DNA of 64,000 nt from Obelidium mucronatum (GCA_025765595.1 JAIVFH010000079.1:96980-160979), one strand, 5' to 3'; counted from the first letter of the stretch, positions 33,685 to 46,085 are shown. The notes: generated by a model from the letters alone, not told the origin. Made by a program: numbers and translations.

Positions 33685-35163
33685 ATGACAACCAACAACA
33701 ACTTGAAGACTACATTTACGCTTGATCATGATAACATCAGTGATTTCCACCAGTGGGTTGACGACATTGAAGGTGTTGCAGCCCAACACAACGTTCTCCA
33801 CACCATTCGTCTCGATCCAGAATCCCATGATGATAATATCAACAACTACTTGGTCCCTCATGGTCCAAATGGTGCTATTACTGATGATCCACAGTTACTT
33901 GAACTTGCAGTCTGGGATAATCACGAAGACCCGAATGATCCATGGGTTCTTCAGCTGACCAATGTTCCAAATACTTGTCCAGGGTCTTACGCAAACAACA
34001 AGATGATGCAACGTATCATCAAGTGGAATATTTCCGCTGCCCTGTTGAATATCTGTCAGCAAAACACCAAATGTGCACGTACCTGGATTCGAAACCTCCA
34101 GACTTACTACAATGCACAAACTAGGACCGATACAAAGGAGACTATTAAAGAATGGATCACACTTCAACATCTGTTGCATGAATCAATTAGTGAATACTAC
34201 AACCGATTCTCAAATATTCTTACCAAGATGCGTGCTGATCCAACCAATGCCGCATTCTGTCCATTCGTCAATCTCACTGAAGTTATTAATCATGTCATTG
34301 ACGCACTCTACAAACAATCTTTTGGTCATCAAATTCAAAGAATCAAAAGTCTTGAAATTACAAACCTCAGTGATCTCTTGAAAGAACTCCTGGAGACTGA
34401 GAAGAACATCGGCTTCAAACCAAAGAAGACCGCTAATGACTTTGCCTTGCTCCTTGGAAGTGGACAACCCAATGGAAGCAGCAATTTCAACTCCAATGGG
34501 ACTGGGCGAGGAGGTCTCCGTGGGCGTGGTAGAGGCCGTGGTCGCGGAAGTTACAACAACGCGAGCGGTTGCCCCGGACCTTATCCAGCGCAGAACACCC
34601 AGTGGAATAGTGGAGGCGGGAATTCTAATAGGGGAGGATACGTTAATCAGGGAAGACAATTTCCTGTTAATAGTAACCAACCCACTCACCGCTTACACGC
34701 CTTAGAGTTTACAACTCAACAACCTCCAAGTCCTTGCAAAACTTGCGGGGGCAATCACTTTCACGTTCAATGCTTCAAGTCCCAGGACTATGCATTCAAC
34801 ACGCTACTTCCATTCCCTCAGGGGAAGCCGCTGTTGCCACCAAACAGGATCCGCAATGACATAGTCAAACACCCGTTGATCCAACAACTACTATCGAAAC
34901 CACACAACGCATTGTTCAATGCTCCTTTCGATAACTATCAATGGCAGCAACCCGTTCACTATCAACAGCAATCACTGATGGTTCCACAACAACAACTTCC
35001 ACCACCACCCGCTGCACAACAACAACCTACAGTCTCATTCCAGCAGCAACCTACAGTTATCAATGATCAGCAAACCATAAATACTATAAATACCCAGGCA
35101 AATAACTTATCTTCTGGGTCTGGTACTATGGTTCCTGCGGGTTTTTACCGGGGCCAGCACTAA
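33685..35163 (+). CDS. Copia-3 Gag-like protein
   Basis: A 492-residue open frame. The N-terminal part (FHQWVDDIEGVAAQHNVLH, then WITLQHLLHESISEYYNRFS) is a Copia-type gag. An RGG-rich stretch (GLRGRGRGRGRGSY) and a CX2CX3HX4C knuckle (CKTCGGNHFHVQC) suggest RNA binding. The tail is Gln/Pro-rich. The pol frame is -1 relative to gag and opens before the gag stop, around a T5 run at 35142-35146. So either a -1 frameshift or a 1-base loss separates gag and pol. Confidence 0.8.
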   Translation: MTTNNNLKTTFTLDHDNISDFHQWVDDIEGVAAQHNVLHTIRLDPESHDDNINNYLVPHGPNGAITDDPQLLELAVWDNHEDPNDPWVLQLTNVPNTCPGSYANNKMMQRIIKWNISAALLNICQQNTKCARTWIRNLQTYYNAQTRTDTKETIKEWITLQHLLHESISEYYNRFSNILTKMRADPTNAAFCPFVNLTEVINHVIDALYKQSFGHQIQRIKSLEITNLSDLLKELLETEKNIGFKPKKTANDFALLLGSGQPNGSSNFNSNGTGRGGLRGRGRGRGRGSYNNASGCPGPYPAQNTQWNSGGGNSNRGGYVNQGRQFPVNSNQPTHRLHALEFTTQQPPSPCKTCGGNHFHVQCFKSQDYAFNTLLPFPQGKPLLPPNRIRNDIVKHPLIQQLLSKPHNALFNAPFDNYQWQQPVHYQQQSLMVPQQQLPPPPAAQQQPTVSFQQQPTVINDQQTINTINTQANNLSSGSGTMVPAGFYRGQH

Positions 35164-38100
35164 GTTGGCCGAAAGATGGACTTGAAGTTGACGCGCCACC
35201 TATAACTCAAGTCATCAGTACATCAGCGTCACATCAAATGGAAGAAGATGAAAATCAAATACCTTCAATTACTACTGCTACCACTAAGAAGAAGCGACGG
35301 AAAGATAAAGCCGTTCCTGATTCTATCATTCATCAGAACATTCAACCGCAACTCCGCAAAGCCGAACGTGCCCTACAATGGAAACAATCAGCAAAATCAA
35401 CAAACACAACAACATCAAAAACCAAATTCAGCTTACCTTCGAGGATTGATCCAGCTCCCGAAGATATCCTGGATGCAAACAACTATAATCAACTCTATGA
35501 CGAAATCAAAAGGGCGTTCCGCACCGGGGGGGCCTGTGATGAGAATACGGTCTTGTCACAGCCAGACGCAGTCCCCCCTGCGAATGATAAGTCATTAGAA
35601 GAATTCATTTCACTATACAACAACACTGAAACACTTACCAGTATCAAGGAAACACCAAAACTCTTGTACCAGTTTCAGCCAACAAACACCAAGTTTGTCT
35701 TCGTCATCGATGGAGGTTGTGGAAAGACTTGCCTGAAGACCACGGATTATTTTGTCTCTTTTACTCCGTGTAGCCGAACCTCTGGTACCGCTGACGAAGA
35801 TGGAACCCCGCTTCAGATTACTGGAACTGGAAACGCAGTCATAATTCTAGAAAACGGATACGCGCTATTAATCAAGGACGCGTGCCTCACCCCAAAGATT
35901 GTAACTCACCTCATTGGGACCAATGACCTTGAAGACGCTGGACTTCATTTCCAATCTTCAAGAGGACTCCCCGGTTACATCTTCAAGTCCCATCCATCAT
36001 CAGACTTGGGACCACATCAACCACTATTCCAATGCATCAAACGAAATGGACTCCACTTTCTTCCAGTACGCAACCATCCCATTCCATCCAATCAATCGCA
36101 TCAGTTCCATTCGTTACTTTCAGCCAAACTTCAGAATATGCGTCTAAGAGAATTAAGCAAAGGACAGTTAGAAAGAGCATCGCGTCAAATGTTAAACGAC
36201 TTACTGGACTATGAGCTTTGACACCGAATCTTTGGACATGCTAGTGACGCGAGACTCAGATATATGCAACGTCATCATACATCAAGCGACTTGCATCCAA
36301 TCCAATTTCCGCCGAAGCCAATGCCATGTGATTCCTGCGAAAGTTGTAAAACAAATAAGCAACCATTCAAGTCAGATCCAAAGAAACATTTACCTGGGGA
36401 ACAACTTGGATTTGACGTCGTTGAAATCAAACCGCCACATCTTGGAAAATACCCATACGCACTTGTGATGAACGATTATGGTTCGAAAAGATCTGACGTC
36501 GCGCTACTTGAACACAAAGATGAAGCATTAGTGTGGGCTATCCGACTTCATCAAAAGACAATAACAAAATATCAACTTACCACAAAACGGATGCGAATGG
36601 ATCCAGGAGAACTAGGAAGATCTCCCGCATTCATGAAGTACTGCGAACTCAACAATATCTCATTCGAGCCAGGAATACCGGAACAGCACCAAATGGATGG
36701 AGGACCCGAACGGACAATTCAAACCTTGAGCAAGATGGCTAGGACTTTTCTATATCAATGCAAAGCACCGTTAGAATATTGGGGATACGCATTCGAACAC
36801 GCATCAGAAATCAACAATGTCTTACCAGTTATATCCCGCGATATTGATAGTCCCGAATACGCCAGCTCCGGAATTCGTCCTCGAACGTCCCACTTCCAGC
36901 CCTTTGGGTGTGCTGTCAAATACCTTCCTGTATCAACACAAATTGTTAGCAAAATGGAGCCAACACGGAAAGAGGGGATTTACCTTGGATCAAAGACTCC
37001 ATCCCAAGTCATTGTCCTCGACTTGGAAACTGCTCGCGTTCACCTTGTTCGATTCAAAGACTGTATCTTCAAGCCCACTATATATCCGTCGTGGCCGCAA
37101 CCGACATTCGCTACCTCCACACAACTTGGTCTTGAATTCACCAGAGTTACCAATCAAGACAACGTCGCTGTGGATACAAATGTTAGAACTTATCTTGACA
37201 TAATGGAAAAAGTCAAGAACAAACCTCTTGACGCTGAGACACTCCAAGCTCTGCGAACCAACCGCAAGCAACCAAAATTACATCACACTGTCCTCAAGGC
37301 GAACGCCGCGAGACTTGAAATACAAAACACAAATCATCATTTAACAAAAACGTAAGATACAACAACAATAACCCCAATCCTTCCTTACCATTCATCTTGT
37401 TTGGAACTTGCGGGGGACGCCTTGTAAGACTTAACGGGAATGGATTGAGGGGAAGCTACAATACACAAACAAAACTTAAATTAATAAGGGCCAAGCCCTG
37501 ATCCCGGGATCTCCAACACATAAACAATTTACATACCTTGACCACCTACATCAACGGTAGCCACAAACAATTGGAAGTACTCTCGAAGAGGGGGGATCAA
37601 TGGCTCAGGTGGTTAAGACCTGATGCCGATGTGCTGCAGGTTCCCGGTTCAAACCCTGGTGGAACCGAAAATGAAGTTGGTGGTAGTTCAGGAGCCCTAA
37701 TAGGAGACCTGCACTTCTGAACTACAGAGTAGAGTGGAAGGTGCCCAAGAAAAAGAGGAAGTAGACGGGAGGTCTACAAGGGGGGTTGGGGTGCAAAGTC
37801 ACTTGCTGTCCAGAATGTGAGCCGGGCCTAACTATACTGTTCTGAGAAATTGGGGAGAAGTAGTTGTTCGACAAAGTGTTAATTACAAAATACATTCACA
37901 TCGAAACCAAAAAAGAAAGGAAGTACTCTCGAAGAGAGGAAACTCTCCACATACAAATCACTACAAAAATCAAAACAACTTTCAACACACATCATTACAA
38001 AAACACATATACTCTTACCTCAATCACTCGAATCAACGACGATACACTAATCACAATACAAATAACACTTAGTAAAACTACAAAACCACTCAAAAGTGCA

Positions 38101-39924
38101 ATGAAGCGTACCTTAACAAGCCAAGGTCTTGGCACTTCGGTACGACCGCCGCCGCAGCCACCACCAACAGTACCAAAACCAGCAACGGCGCCGCGACGAA
38201 TGTCTCAGAGACTCAGCAAATCACGGACACTGCTTGCGACAACGCTGCTGTGCTCACCGACACTCGACGAAGAAGAGACACATGTTTTTGGTGAAGAATG
38301 GTCATCAGCTACAATCGAAGACAAATTACACGATGTACCACTCACCTCGACGCCAATCTCAAAGACTCCTGAATCACCAAAGACACGGAACGCAGCCATG
38401 AAAAGCAAATTCCAAGAAGAATGGCTTGCAGCCGAGAAAGCTGAACTTGACGCGCTCGTGGACAACAAGACCTACAGACTTGTCAAAGCTCCTGACGGCA
38501 TCAATATCGTCGGCAGCAAATGGGTTTACAAGGTCAAGTTGAACAGCGATGGATCTGTTGAAAGATTTAAGGCGCGTTTAGTCGCTCAGGGATATACTCA
38601 ACAATTTGGATTGGACTATACGGAGACTCACTCACCGGTTATGCGCGCAGCAACTTTCAGATGGCTCTTATCGCTCACAGCAATCAACGGGTAGGATACC
38701 CGCATGTGCGACGTGAGCACCGCGTACTTGTATGGCGATATCGACGAACCCGTGTACATGAAGCAGCCTCCCGGATACGACGATGGAACCGGCGGGGTCT
38801 ATGAACTCCTAAAAGGACTTAATGGATTAAAACAAGCGGGTCGTATTTGGTATAAGAAGTTGACGACTCACCTCAAAGAAACAGGATACACTCAGTCGAA
38901 AGCGGACCCGTGCGTCTTCTTTAAGACTGTGGATGGCAAGACGGTGTACTTGGCTATCTACGTTGACGACTTGTGTTTCTTTGGTGACCAAGCACTTATC
39001 GATGAGGGCGTGATTTCTCTAAGGAAGGAATTCAAAATGCGAGACTTAGGAAAAATTACCTACACAATCGGAATACAAGTTGAACACGTGCCCTCCGGAA
39101 TCTTCATCCACCAATCAAAATACATCAAGGAAATCTTGGAGCGATTTACGGGGCATTTTTCGCATTATCCAATTTCCACTCCCTTGCCAAGCTCATTTTC
39201 ACCAACTCCTGCATCAGACACCACCCCCTTATTCAACAACCCATCCCTATACCTCGAAGCCATCGGATGCCTCAACTACGCAGCCATCAACACTCGCCCG
39301 GACATTTCTACAGCAATCTCCTTTCTATCTATCTTCTCCAGCAAACCATCTCAGTAACATTGGGAAGACCTCATGCGTGTCTTCCGCTACATCCATGATA
39401 CACAAGACCACGGTATCTTCTACTCTAAACAAGGCAATTCAAGTCCTATCGGCTACAGCGACGCCGCGTACAACATTCATCATGAAGCAAAGTCGCAGCT
39501 TGGCTACATGGTTGTACTCGCGGATGGCGTCATCAGCTGGAAATCCACCAAGACTCCAGTCACACCACTCTCTTCTACAGAAGCCGAATACATGTCTATC
39601 AGTGAACTAGGACGCGAACTACAGTCTTTTATTCAGCGATACGATACACTCAACATACCACTCGACAAACCAATTCAAGTATTCAAAGATAACCAGTCTA
39701 CAATTCATCAATGCAACAACGACGTATTCTCACATCGATCGAAACATATCAATATACGATACCACTACATTCGCGAACTGGTCAATTTAAAACAAGTCAA
39801 GGTCACTTGGATCAAGACCGCTGACCAGCCAGCCGATTTACTCACCAAGTGCCTTGGACGCGATCAATTCAAGAAACTTCGTGCCCGATTTGGCATGATG
39901 TCTCTAACCGCAATTACAATTTAA
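35163..39924 (+). pseudogene. Copia-3 Pol (protease, integrase, RT, RNase H) with nonsense codons
   Basis: The protease region has VIDGGCGKTC (D-G-G). The integrase zinc module HRIFGHAS...CDSCESCK is preceded by TGA at 36219. Integrase catalytic residues lie in LGFDVVE, MRMDPGE and GGPERTIQ. After a SINE-bearing linker comes RT: GSKWVYKVKLNSDGS, a TAG at 38692, then MCDVSTAYLYGD and IYVDDLCFF. A TAA at 39355 precedes RNase H (YSDAAYNIH, STEAEYMSI, FKDNQSTIH). These three stops are in frame with the domains. Each could come from one C-to-T or G-to-A change (for example TGG to TGA or TAG). Confidence 0.85.
37591..37918 (+). mobile_element. SINE with tRNA-like head and LINE-like tail
   Basis: 328 bp between 18-bp direct repeats (ggaagtactctcgaagag at 37573-37590 and 37919-37936). 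The head has an A box (TGGCTCAGGTGGTTAAGAC) and a B box (GGTTCAAACCC), the internal Pol III promoter. The tail (gggaggtctacaagg ... gttcgacaaagtg ... attacaaaatac) matches the complement of 63021-63150, the 3' end of the LINE at the window edge. It was most likely copied by that LINE's reverse transcriptase. Insertion lies between the Copia-3 integrase and RT. Confidence 0.88.
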
Positions 39925-40124
39925 CAATTCACGATTCAAGATTGACTTCCGCGATACACATTGGGGCTAGTCGTGATTTGCCCCTCATAATGCTAAGTCA
40001 ATTCTATTCAATTCAATTCGATTTCGATTCTAGAATCTAGATACTTCATATTTTAAACATACAACTCATATAGAACAATTCAACTATCTATTCAAGTTCA
40101 AAAGTACACAAGAAAACCAACCAC

Positions 40125-40195
40125 TTAGCTCAATGGTCATAGCTCAAGTCTGCTACCAAGACAACCCAGGTTCAAGACCTGCTCTGCGCACTTGT
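40125..40195 (+). repeat. tRNA-like sequence in the Copia-3 3' region
   Basis: TTAGCTCAATGGTCATAGC (A-box-like) and AGGTTCAAGACCT (B-box-like) with tRNA spacing, and a GTCT/AGAC stem between. No acceptor stem closes. Probably a decayed tRNA-derived piece. Confidence 0.35.
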
Positions 40196-40526
40196 TCGAT
40201 TATTACATATCCGCCTATGAAGGTTTCACTTTATCCTTGCTTCGCCATTTTAATGGTTGAGCGAGGGACGAGTGTTTTAGTCAGTAAGAATCTGACACAG
40301 GGTGTAATAACGCAAGACTGCACAGAAAGACACAACTCTCAAGCGATTCACACGATCAAGGGGAAGGCACCATCACGTGACAATCACATGACCTTCACCG
40401 AACCCGTTTAATCACCAAGCCTTAATTAATCATTGGTAATTAATCAAGTCACATTCATGTCACATGATCCAAGTCTGATCGTTGCTCAATTCATTCTTTA
40501 TTCAATCATGTTCGCTTGAGGGGAAG

Positions 40527-40667
40527 TGTTGGGGCACATGAAACTCATGTTGCAAGCTCCATGTTTGGAAATAAAGTTTAAGAATTCTCTCCAAAATCTC
40601 TCTAGTGTCCACAACGATCAGCTCACCTGTCTACAGAACCAGCACCGCTTCCAGTCCCTCTACAACA
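40527..40667 (+). repeat. Copia-3 3' LTR
   Basis: 141 bp, directly followed by LINE sequence at 40668 with no visible TSD. Confidence 0.9.
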
Positions 40668-41770
40668 AGGACACAATGGTAGCACTCAACAGATGGCAGA
40701 TCAGAGACAAGGAAAGTAACAGCCATGTGGGTGCAATAGTGTCTGGTGACCTTAATAGGCAGAAACCACAAAAGACTGGACATCAGAAAAACCCAACAGC
40801 AGACCAACCAAAAAGAACAGCCTCATCAAATGGCTAAGGGAATCAAACTTCAAGGATGCATATAGAATTATAAACAAAGAAGAAAGAAGATATACATACT
40901 TCAAAATGGAAACTGGTAGAATAGTCCAAGCAAGCCGATTGGATGGAATCTGGCTTGAACACAACCTAGCCAGATTAACATCCCAGTGCAAATGTCTGAC
41001 GGAAATGCTAGACTATAGATACTCTGACCACACTCCCGTCCTCGCTGACATAGAAATAAAACATATACTCCAAACCTCAAACAAACCCAAGAAGGAAGCA
41101 AGAATTGTGGTGTATACAGAAAAAGCAACAGAGGAACAGTGGATCAAATTCCAACAGACCCTCGACATAGTCATAACAAAAAACAACCTTATTGCTGACC
41201 TAATGGAAATCACAAACAAATGGCAACTTAGGAAAGGGAACACAGAAAGAATCTAGGGGCACGCCAAAATAGCAGACAGCATGAAATGCAAAGAGCCATC
41301 TGAAACTGAAAACCTATATGACCCAAGTGGGAAACAAGAAGTCATGGAAACAATTGACAAAGTGGCCCAAACACACATGGACCTTATGAGCAAAATTGCA
41401 CTAAAAACACTACCAACCAGGACTTGTGGCAAAGAACCAAAGAGGTGGAGCCCTATTCAACAACCTAGAAACTTGCATCAAACAGGTCAAAAAATCGGAG
41501 GACAGTACAAAGGGAATTACCAGGCAAAACAAGAAAAGACTGCAAAAGGCGCTAGAAAAGACGGAACATGAATGGGCTAGACCACAGCCTGTCAGCCAAC
41601 AAGACAGCCCCCAAGAAGCAACGAGAAGAGAAACAATACAATGGTTAGTCGAACAACAAAACAAGGTTAGGAAGAAAATGGAAACAGCAACGGCGCAAGC
41701 CATCACTCAAATGATTGAAGGAAATGTGGCAGCAAGGAACAATAGAATGAACAAAAAAACAAAGAGATTC
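40668..41770 (+). pseudogene. LINE fragment: endonuclease end and linker
   Basis: It begins inside the EEP domain (DTMVALNRWQIRDKESN, then IVSGDLN). It continues in shifting frames through ASRLDGIWLEHNLARL and YRYSDHTPVLADIE, the terminal SDH motif of LINE endonucleases. A Lys/Gln-rich linker towards RT follows. It ends where the inverted KDZ copy starts, about 41771. Stops and frameshifts are present. Confidence 0.75.
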
Positions 41771-41777
41771 CCATCCC

Positions 41778-42752
41778 TCACCCCATCAAACCTGCAATCG
41801 CTATACCAGTTAGCAAGTCCCCTTGCAACTCTTGAAAACCACCATTGCTGCCCTTAAAGATAGTAGTGCGGTAATAAAACCAAACCATATAGTAGTGGTA
41901 CTTAACATTTGTGTTCCCCCGAAGGAACGTGTGCTTGCTGGCGCAATTGTATTTGTATATATACAGGTAGTCTTTTGGAAAGATTACGTGTGCGCCGCCC
42001 ATGATGGATGTCAAGTCCTTGGTTGTTGAGACTGTGATCACAGCATGTGGGTATCCAGAAGGAATGACAGAGAGATCGCCAGGCCTCTTTACAAAGCAGA
42101 TCTTTGCTGTGTATGTGCAGGAAGGTCCCACCTCCAAAGCCATGGCTTGAGCAAACGACAGGGGATTAAGGGTAGGGATGATGGCTGTGGGGTCGCTGGG
42201 GACAAGCACCACCCACAGCTTGAAGAGCTGCTGATTGGTGGGTAATTGAAGGAGGACGTTGATGGCTGTTCCATAGTCCTGATGGAGGGGAGAGTGGCGG
42301 TAGTGGTTGATGGGTTGACACAACATGATTGGAGCGGAAAACGCTGCATGGTGCAGCTCCCATTCCTCCAATGGATCAAAAAAACCAGAAATAAAGCTCC
42401 TTTTGTGTGGTTGATTGTTATGGTAGCAGGCTGTGGGGAAATACTCCCCTGACGTCAGGCGATCAGCAGGAATACTGGAGGATGGCAGGAATAGAATCTT
42501 GCCAGGATTGGCAAGCAGGAGGGATTCCAATCGCTTTAGATCCAGGTTGCAGTCTGGCAGGGTGTAGATGCGGCTGCAATCCAAGAGCACTTGCTCAATT
42601 AGATCAAGAGCGGCAAGGATCTCAGCAGGAGCAGCAGGACACGCTCTAATTGCAGAGATCGGGTTAATAGAAAAGGCTGATTTTGCTGTATGTTTGCTTG
42701 AGGCAGTGGCAGCGGTTGCGGCGGCTTGGCGTTGTCTTGTTGAGCGTCGCAT
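41778..42752 (-). pseudogene. K2 copy A, JmjC-like dioxygenase, 3'-truncated
   Basis: Starts MRRSTRQRQAAATAA and keeps the dioxygenase core: SPLHQDYGTAINVLLQL, FKLWVVLVPSDP and PGDLSVIPSGYPHAVITVS. It loses the C-terminal basic tail at about residue 310, where copy A ends. There is no internal stop before that. Compared with the full K2, substitutions lie mostly outside the putative iron ligands. Confidence 0.75.
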
Positions 42753-42908
42753 TCTTCAAGTCAAAGTGGTGAGGGAGAACACAACAAACCAGAGAATACT
42801 TTATTACAGCTTTGTAGCCGTTGATATGCAAGGAATAATTTGATTCAATATTTACCTAGGTATTGTTGCGTTAACTTGATTATTTATTTATTTATCTATT
42901 AATGCAAT

Positions 42909-44336
42909 AGACAAAACGCGTAACAAACGAAAACGTGTCAAAAATTCAGCATCCACCACTGCACACCAGATGCTGAAACGCCAGAAGCACATGTCTGAGC
43001 AGGGACTCAGCGGCGCTGATGTTATAGGTTGGTGGGCCAATACTTTTATTTTTGCTGTGGTTGCTGTTAAACATTTTCAGCAACAAAACCTGCAGAGCTG
43101 CGAGTGCTGGATGACAGAACCAAGGGACAGGAGTTTGTGTACAGTCTAAACACAGACGGAGTTGAGGGCTTGTTGCAGGGAGGTGAGGGGGTTTTTGGTT
43201 TTGTTGCGGTCAAGCATTGCTAACAAGGTTGAGATTGCTGTTAGAATCAAGCTGCCGCCCTATATACTCAAGGTGGCCATGCCACACATCCGCGATCTTG
43301 CCGCAATATTTCAACGCTTGCAGCCGAAGGTTATCATAATCGGTAGGTGACGCAGCACCGGACGATCACAGCCGCTAGATGTTTTATGGCTAAGAGGCAG
43401 CTTATGACTCTCAGGGGAAGGGGCGGTGGACGTCGCTCGCGCACGAGCTTACTTCCGCAGAAGCGACAAGGGTGAAGTATCGTGCACGCGCACACTTCTC
43501 TGCATGTTCGTCCCCTTTGTGCTCGTGGACTGGAGTTGCAGACAGCATCAAGGACCCACACTACCCGGCGGATGTAGCATCTGTCAAGGTGAAAGAACAT
43601 GCCGAAAAGGTAGCAAACGGGCTGGCGGTGTTTGGAAAGGAGAACATCAAGCCAGAGCTGCTGCCCCACTTTGAGGGCCTTCAGCCGCTGGTCGCTTACC
43701 TCACTGGCATTGTGGAGTCTCTGGTACATCGGGAGGCGTTTGAGATGGTGGCCAACATTGCAAAGGTATGTGTTTGTTATAGTTTAGTGCTCACCTTCTA
43801 ATTGCAAAAACGAGACCATAGGAAGTTGCAACCACCTGTGATCCCATCTTTGGGATCTTCACGTCCTTGTTTCTTGCATGCTCAAACAGCGGGGACTTCA
43901 AGCTCCAGCTGGACAGCAAAAATTCAACATTCGGGATCAGCTTCAGTGTTGTGGTGGATGAGGAAGACGCGGAACCGCCCGTGGTATGGCCAGCACTGTA
44001 CCTACCGGATTGAAACGTGGTGATCCCAGCGGTGCATGGGGAGGCGATTGTTTCCATGTTCAAGCATGAAAAACATGGGACCAGCATGTGGCATTCAGGG
44101 GAGCGACAATTTGTGGAGGTAGCGGAGTTGGCGGCGGAGGCAGATACTAGGAAGCGGAGAATCTCGCTGATTCTGGCAGATGGAATGGGAACAGCAAGTT
44201 GGGCGGTGAAGCGCAACCAGAACAGGTTTGTGGGAAGCGCTGTGGTGGAGAAGGGGGGAGTTACCTTCAACATTAATTGCGATGCCACAGATCGCAATCG
44301 GAAGATATGGGAATCGGTTTTGCAAGCACTGCGTTG
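42909..44336 (+). pseudogene. K1 copy A, unknown, start codon lost
   Basis: Same exons as K1 of the full copy: a basic first exon (AHQMLKRQKHMSEQGLSGAD), then ELRVLDDRTKGQEFVYSLNT, IKLPPYILK, GLAVFGKENIKPELLPHFEG and the final exon with FVGSAVVEKGGVTFNINCDA. The initiating ATG of the full copy (ATGGACAAAACG) reads ATAGACAAAACG here. This copy shows the K1 structure before the RhoGEF exon was captured. Confidence 0.65.
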
Positions 44337-44707
44337 AGCAATGTGTATTTATTTACTCTCCATTTATTTAATTATTTATTAATAATAAACAGCTGTTTTC
44401 GTTATTTTATACATTTTTTGTGATTTATTCTTGAGTTTTAGTGATGGTTGGGGGAAGTGGCCTGTGAACTTGCAGCTTGCGCCCCACATAAAAAGGTACA
44501 GAGCGGCCTGCTAGTGGCTTGTCAGCAGGTCGTAAGCGGCCTGTGAGTGGCTCGTGACGCGACCAGTATTGCGACTCCCGAGGTCTGGCCCGCATCCTCA
44601 ATTGTACATGACTGTTGCATTTGCAAATTTGTGGCTGAAGAATGTGCGGTCAGTAACGCTGTAAGTGTTGTTCCTAATGGAGACCAATTCTCGGTGCTCC
44701 GATTCGT

Positions 44708-44803
44708 GGCCAATTCGGCTCCTAATCAAAACGCAAATTGGACTCCGAATTGCACTCCTAATAGGGCTCCTATTTTGCGTTCTGATTAGGAGCCGAATTG
44801 GCC
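44708..44803. repeat. 96-bp palindrome
   Basis: GGCCAATTCGGCTCCTAATC at 44708 is the exact complement of 44784-44803, with more pairing inside (ACGCAAA with TTTGCGT). It belongs to the CTAATAGG/GGAGCC repeat family. Confidence 0.85.
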
Positions 44804-44885
44804 GCAATTAGGAGCACCACAAATCGGTCGCCATTAGTAGTGTTTGCCTTCTTTGCCATTTACTGACAGACTGTTCCGCTATTTA

Positions 44886-46085
44886 GATGCAAAATGTATA
44901 CTCTGCAGAATGCATACCATTCAGCATTTCCTTCTGTTTCATCTGATACTGAACAGTATTCAGGTACTCCCTCAGCTGCATCATCATCTATTTTCAAGTG
45001 GGCGTATTACTTGTACCAGATGCTCCTATTGCAAGAGTACATTCAGGATCCTATTGTTTCAGAGGCGCTTCAAGCAGCTCAAGAAGATTTTCATTATTCC
45101 TGCCTCCAACCATCTTGGAGAGAGCGGCAGACAGCTGTTTCTGCATTCCCTACATCTTGGAGAATACTCAAGCAATCAAGTGTCTGATAATGTAGAAGAT
45201 TTGTGGTTGGCAATGAAGGAATATGTGGAGTGGATGAATGCACACTTTGCAGTAAAATGAAAACATTCATGTGGAGAATATCATGTTGTTGATAGCAGTG
45301 GCCAGGAGTATAGTCCGGCTGTGATGGATGGAAAAGTGATGGGGGCAGAGTAATTGGATGCAATTTGGACATCATTGGGATCAATACAAAATTCTGGGGA
45401 AATGCATTATTTCAGGATGTGAGAATCAAAAACAAGAAGTGAGAACTCTTTTGATTACCAACCGCTGTCAAGCATGGAAGCAGAACATATGGAGACAGTG
45501 CAAAAATTCTTCTCAGACCCATCAACAACAAGTGAGAAAACTGCCAAGAAGTATGGAGGAAAGACACGAGTGTCAGTGGGGCATGTGAAGGATGATGAAA
45601 GGAATTATGAGGAGTTTGGGTTCGGTTACAGCCCATTTGACAGATTCCTGCCAGGGGTTGTCAAACATTCATGAGGCTGGATGAGTATCCTACATTAATG
45701 TTTTATGACAAATCATGTGTTTTTGTCAGGACTTTGAAAAACAAGCTGCTCCACAAGTAAGGATGTATTTGCTGTGATAGAATCTAACTTCTGTGCTTAG
45801 GATGCTATACCTAAAAATCATCTGGGTTGTTGACAGATTTCACTTCAGAAACCATAGTTGTCACAGATTCTCCATGGAGAATTGTGACGCAAGGTCTTTT
45901 GCTAGGCTATAACAAGGAAACAAGCCTTTATTCAACACATCAGCAGCAGAACAGTGTGCTGGATGGTTTGAAAATGGGACACATTTTGCGATATTTGGAC
46001 CCTCTTCAGGCAGACTTTTTTTGTTCAGCATGTTGGACATGAGAAATGGGCATCTTAGCAAATGTTCGCAGCCAGAGGGTTATTT
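44886..46085 (+). pseudogene. Second, older KDZ transposase relic
   Basis: Shifting frames align with K3 from its middle onwards: YLYQMLLLQEYIQDPI (K3 has YHMLLLQQYISKI), AMKEYVEWM, an MDGKVMG block, FDRFLPG, then VDRFHFRNHSCHRF and NTSAAEQCAGWF. The VDRFHF and NTSAAEQ motifs hold the second Asp and the Glu of the KDZ active site. Several stops and shifts. It is clearly more diverged than copies A and B, so it belongs to a related subfamily. Confidence 0.75.

Larger units (their letters stand above)
33260..40667 (+). mobile_element. Copia-3 LTR retrotransposon, full length but decayed
   Basis: Very short LTRs (142 and 141 bp, about three differences) with TGTTGG...TACAACA. The purine tract gcttgaggggaag abuts the 3' LTR. 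Flanking pentamers differ (caaac, aggac), so no TSD is visible, consistent with recombination between copies. It contains a SINE at 37591-37918 and a 600-bp 3' untranslated part. Confidence 0.9.
41771..44604 (-). mobile_element. Inverted truncated copy of the KDZ element left end (copy A)
   Basis: The complement of this block matches 47189 to about 50100: left terminal repeat (ending CAATTG at 44604), K1 and most of K2. Protein identity of K2 is roughly 85-90 per cent by eye. It is in opposite orientation to the full copy, about 2.6 kb away, so the pair forms a large inverted repeat. It lacks the RhoGEF exon. Confidence 0.88.

Noticed and set aside
37591..37670. Functional tRNA gene
   Set aside because: The A and B boxes are present but no acceptor stem pairs, and an 18-bp duplication brackets a longer unit, so it is a SINE.
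40125..40195. Functional tRNA gene in Copia-3
   Set aside because: Acceptor stem absent and anticodon loop irregular.
41823..42843. Plus-strand ORFs across 41.8-42.8 kb
   Set aside because: They are shadows of the minus-strand K2 copy A.
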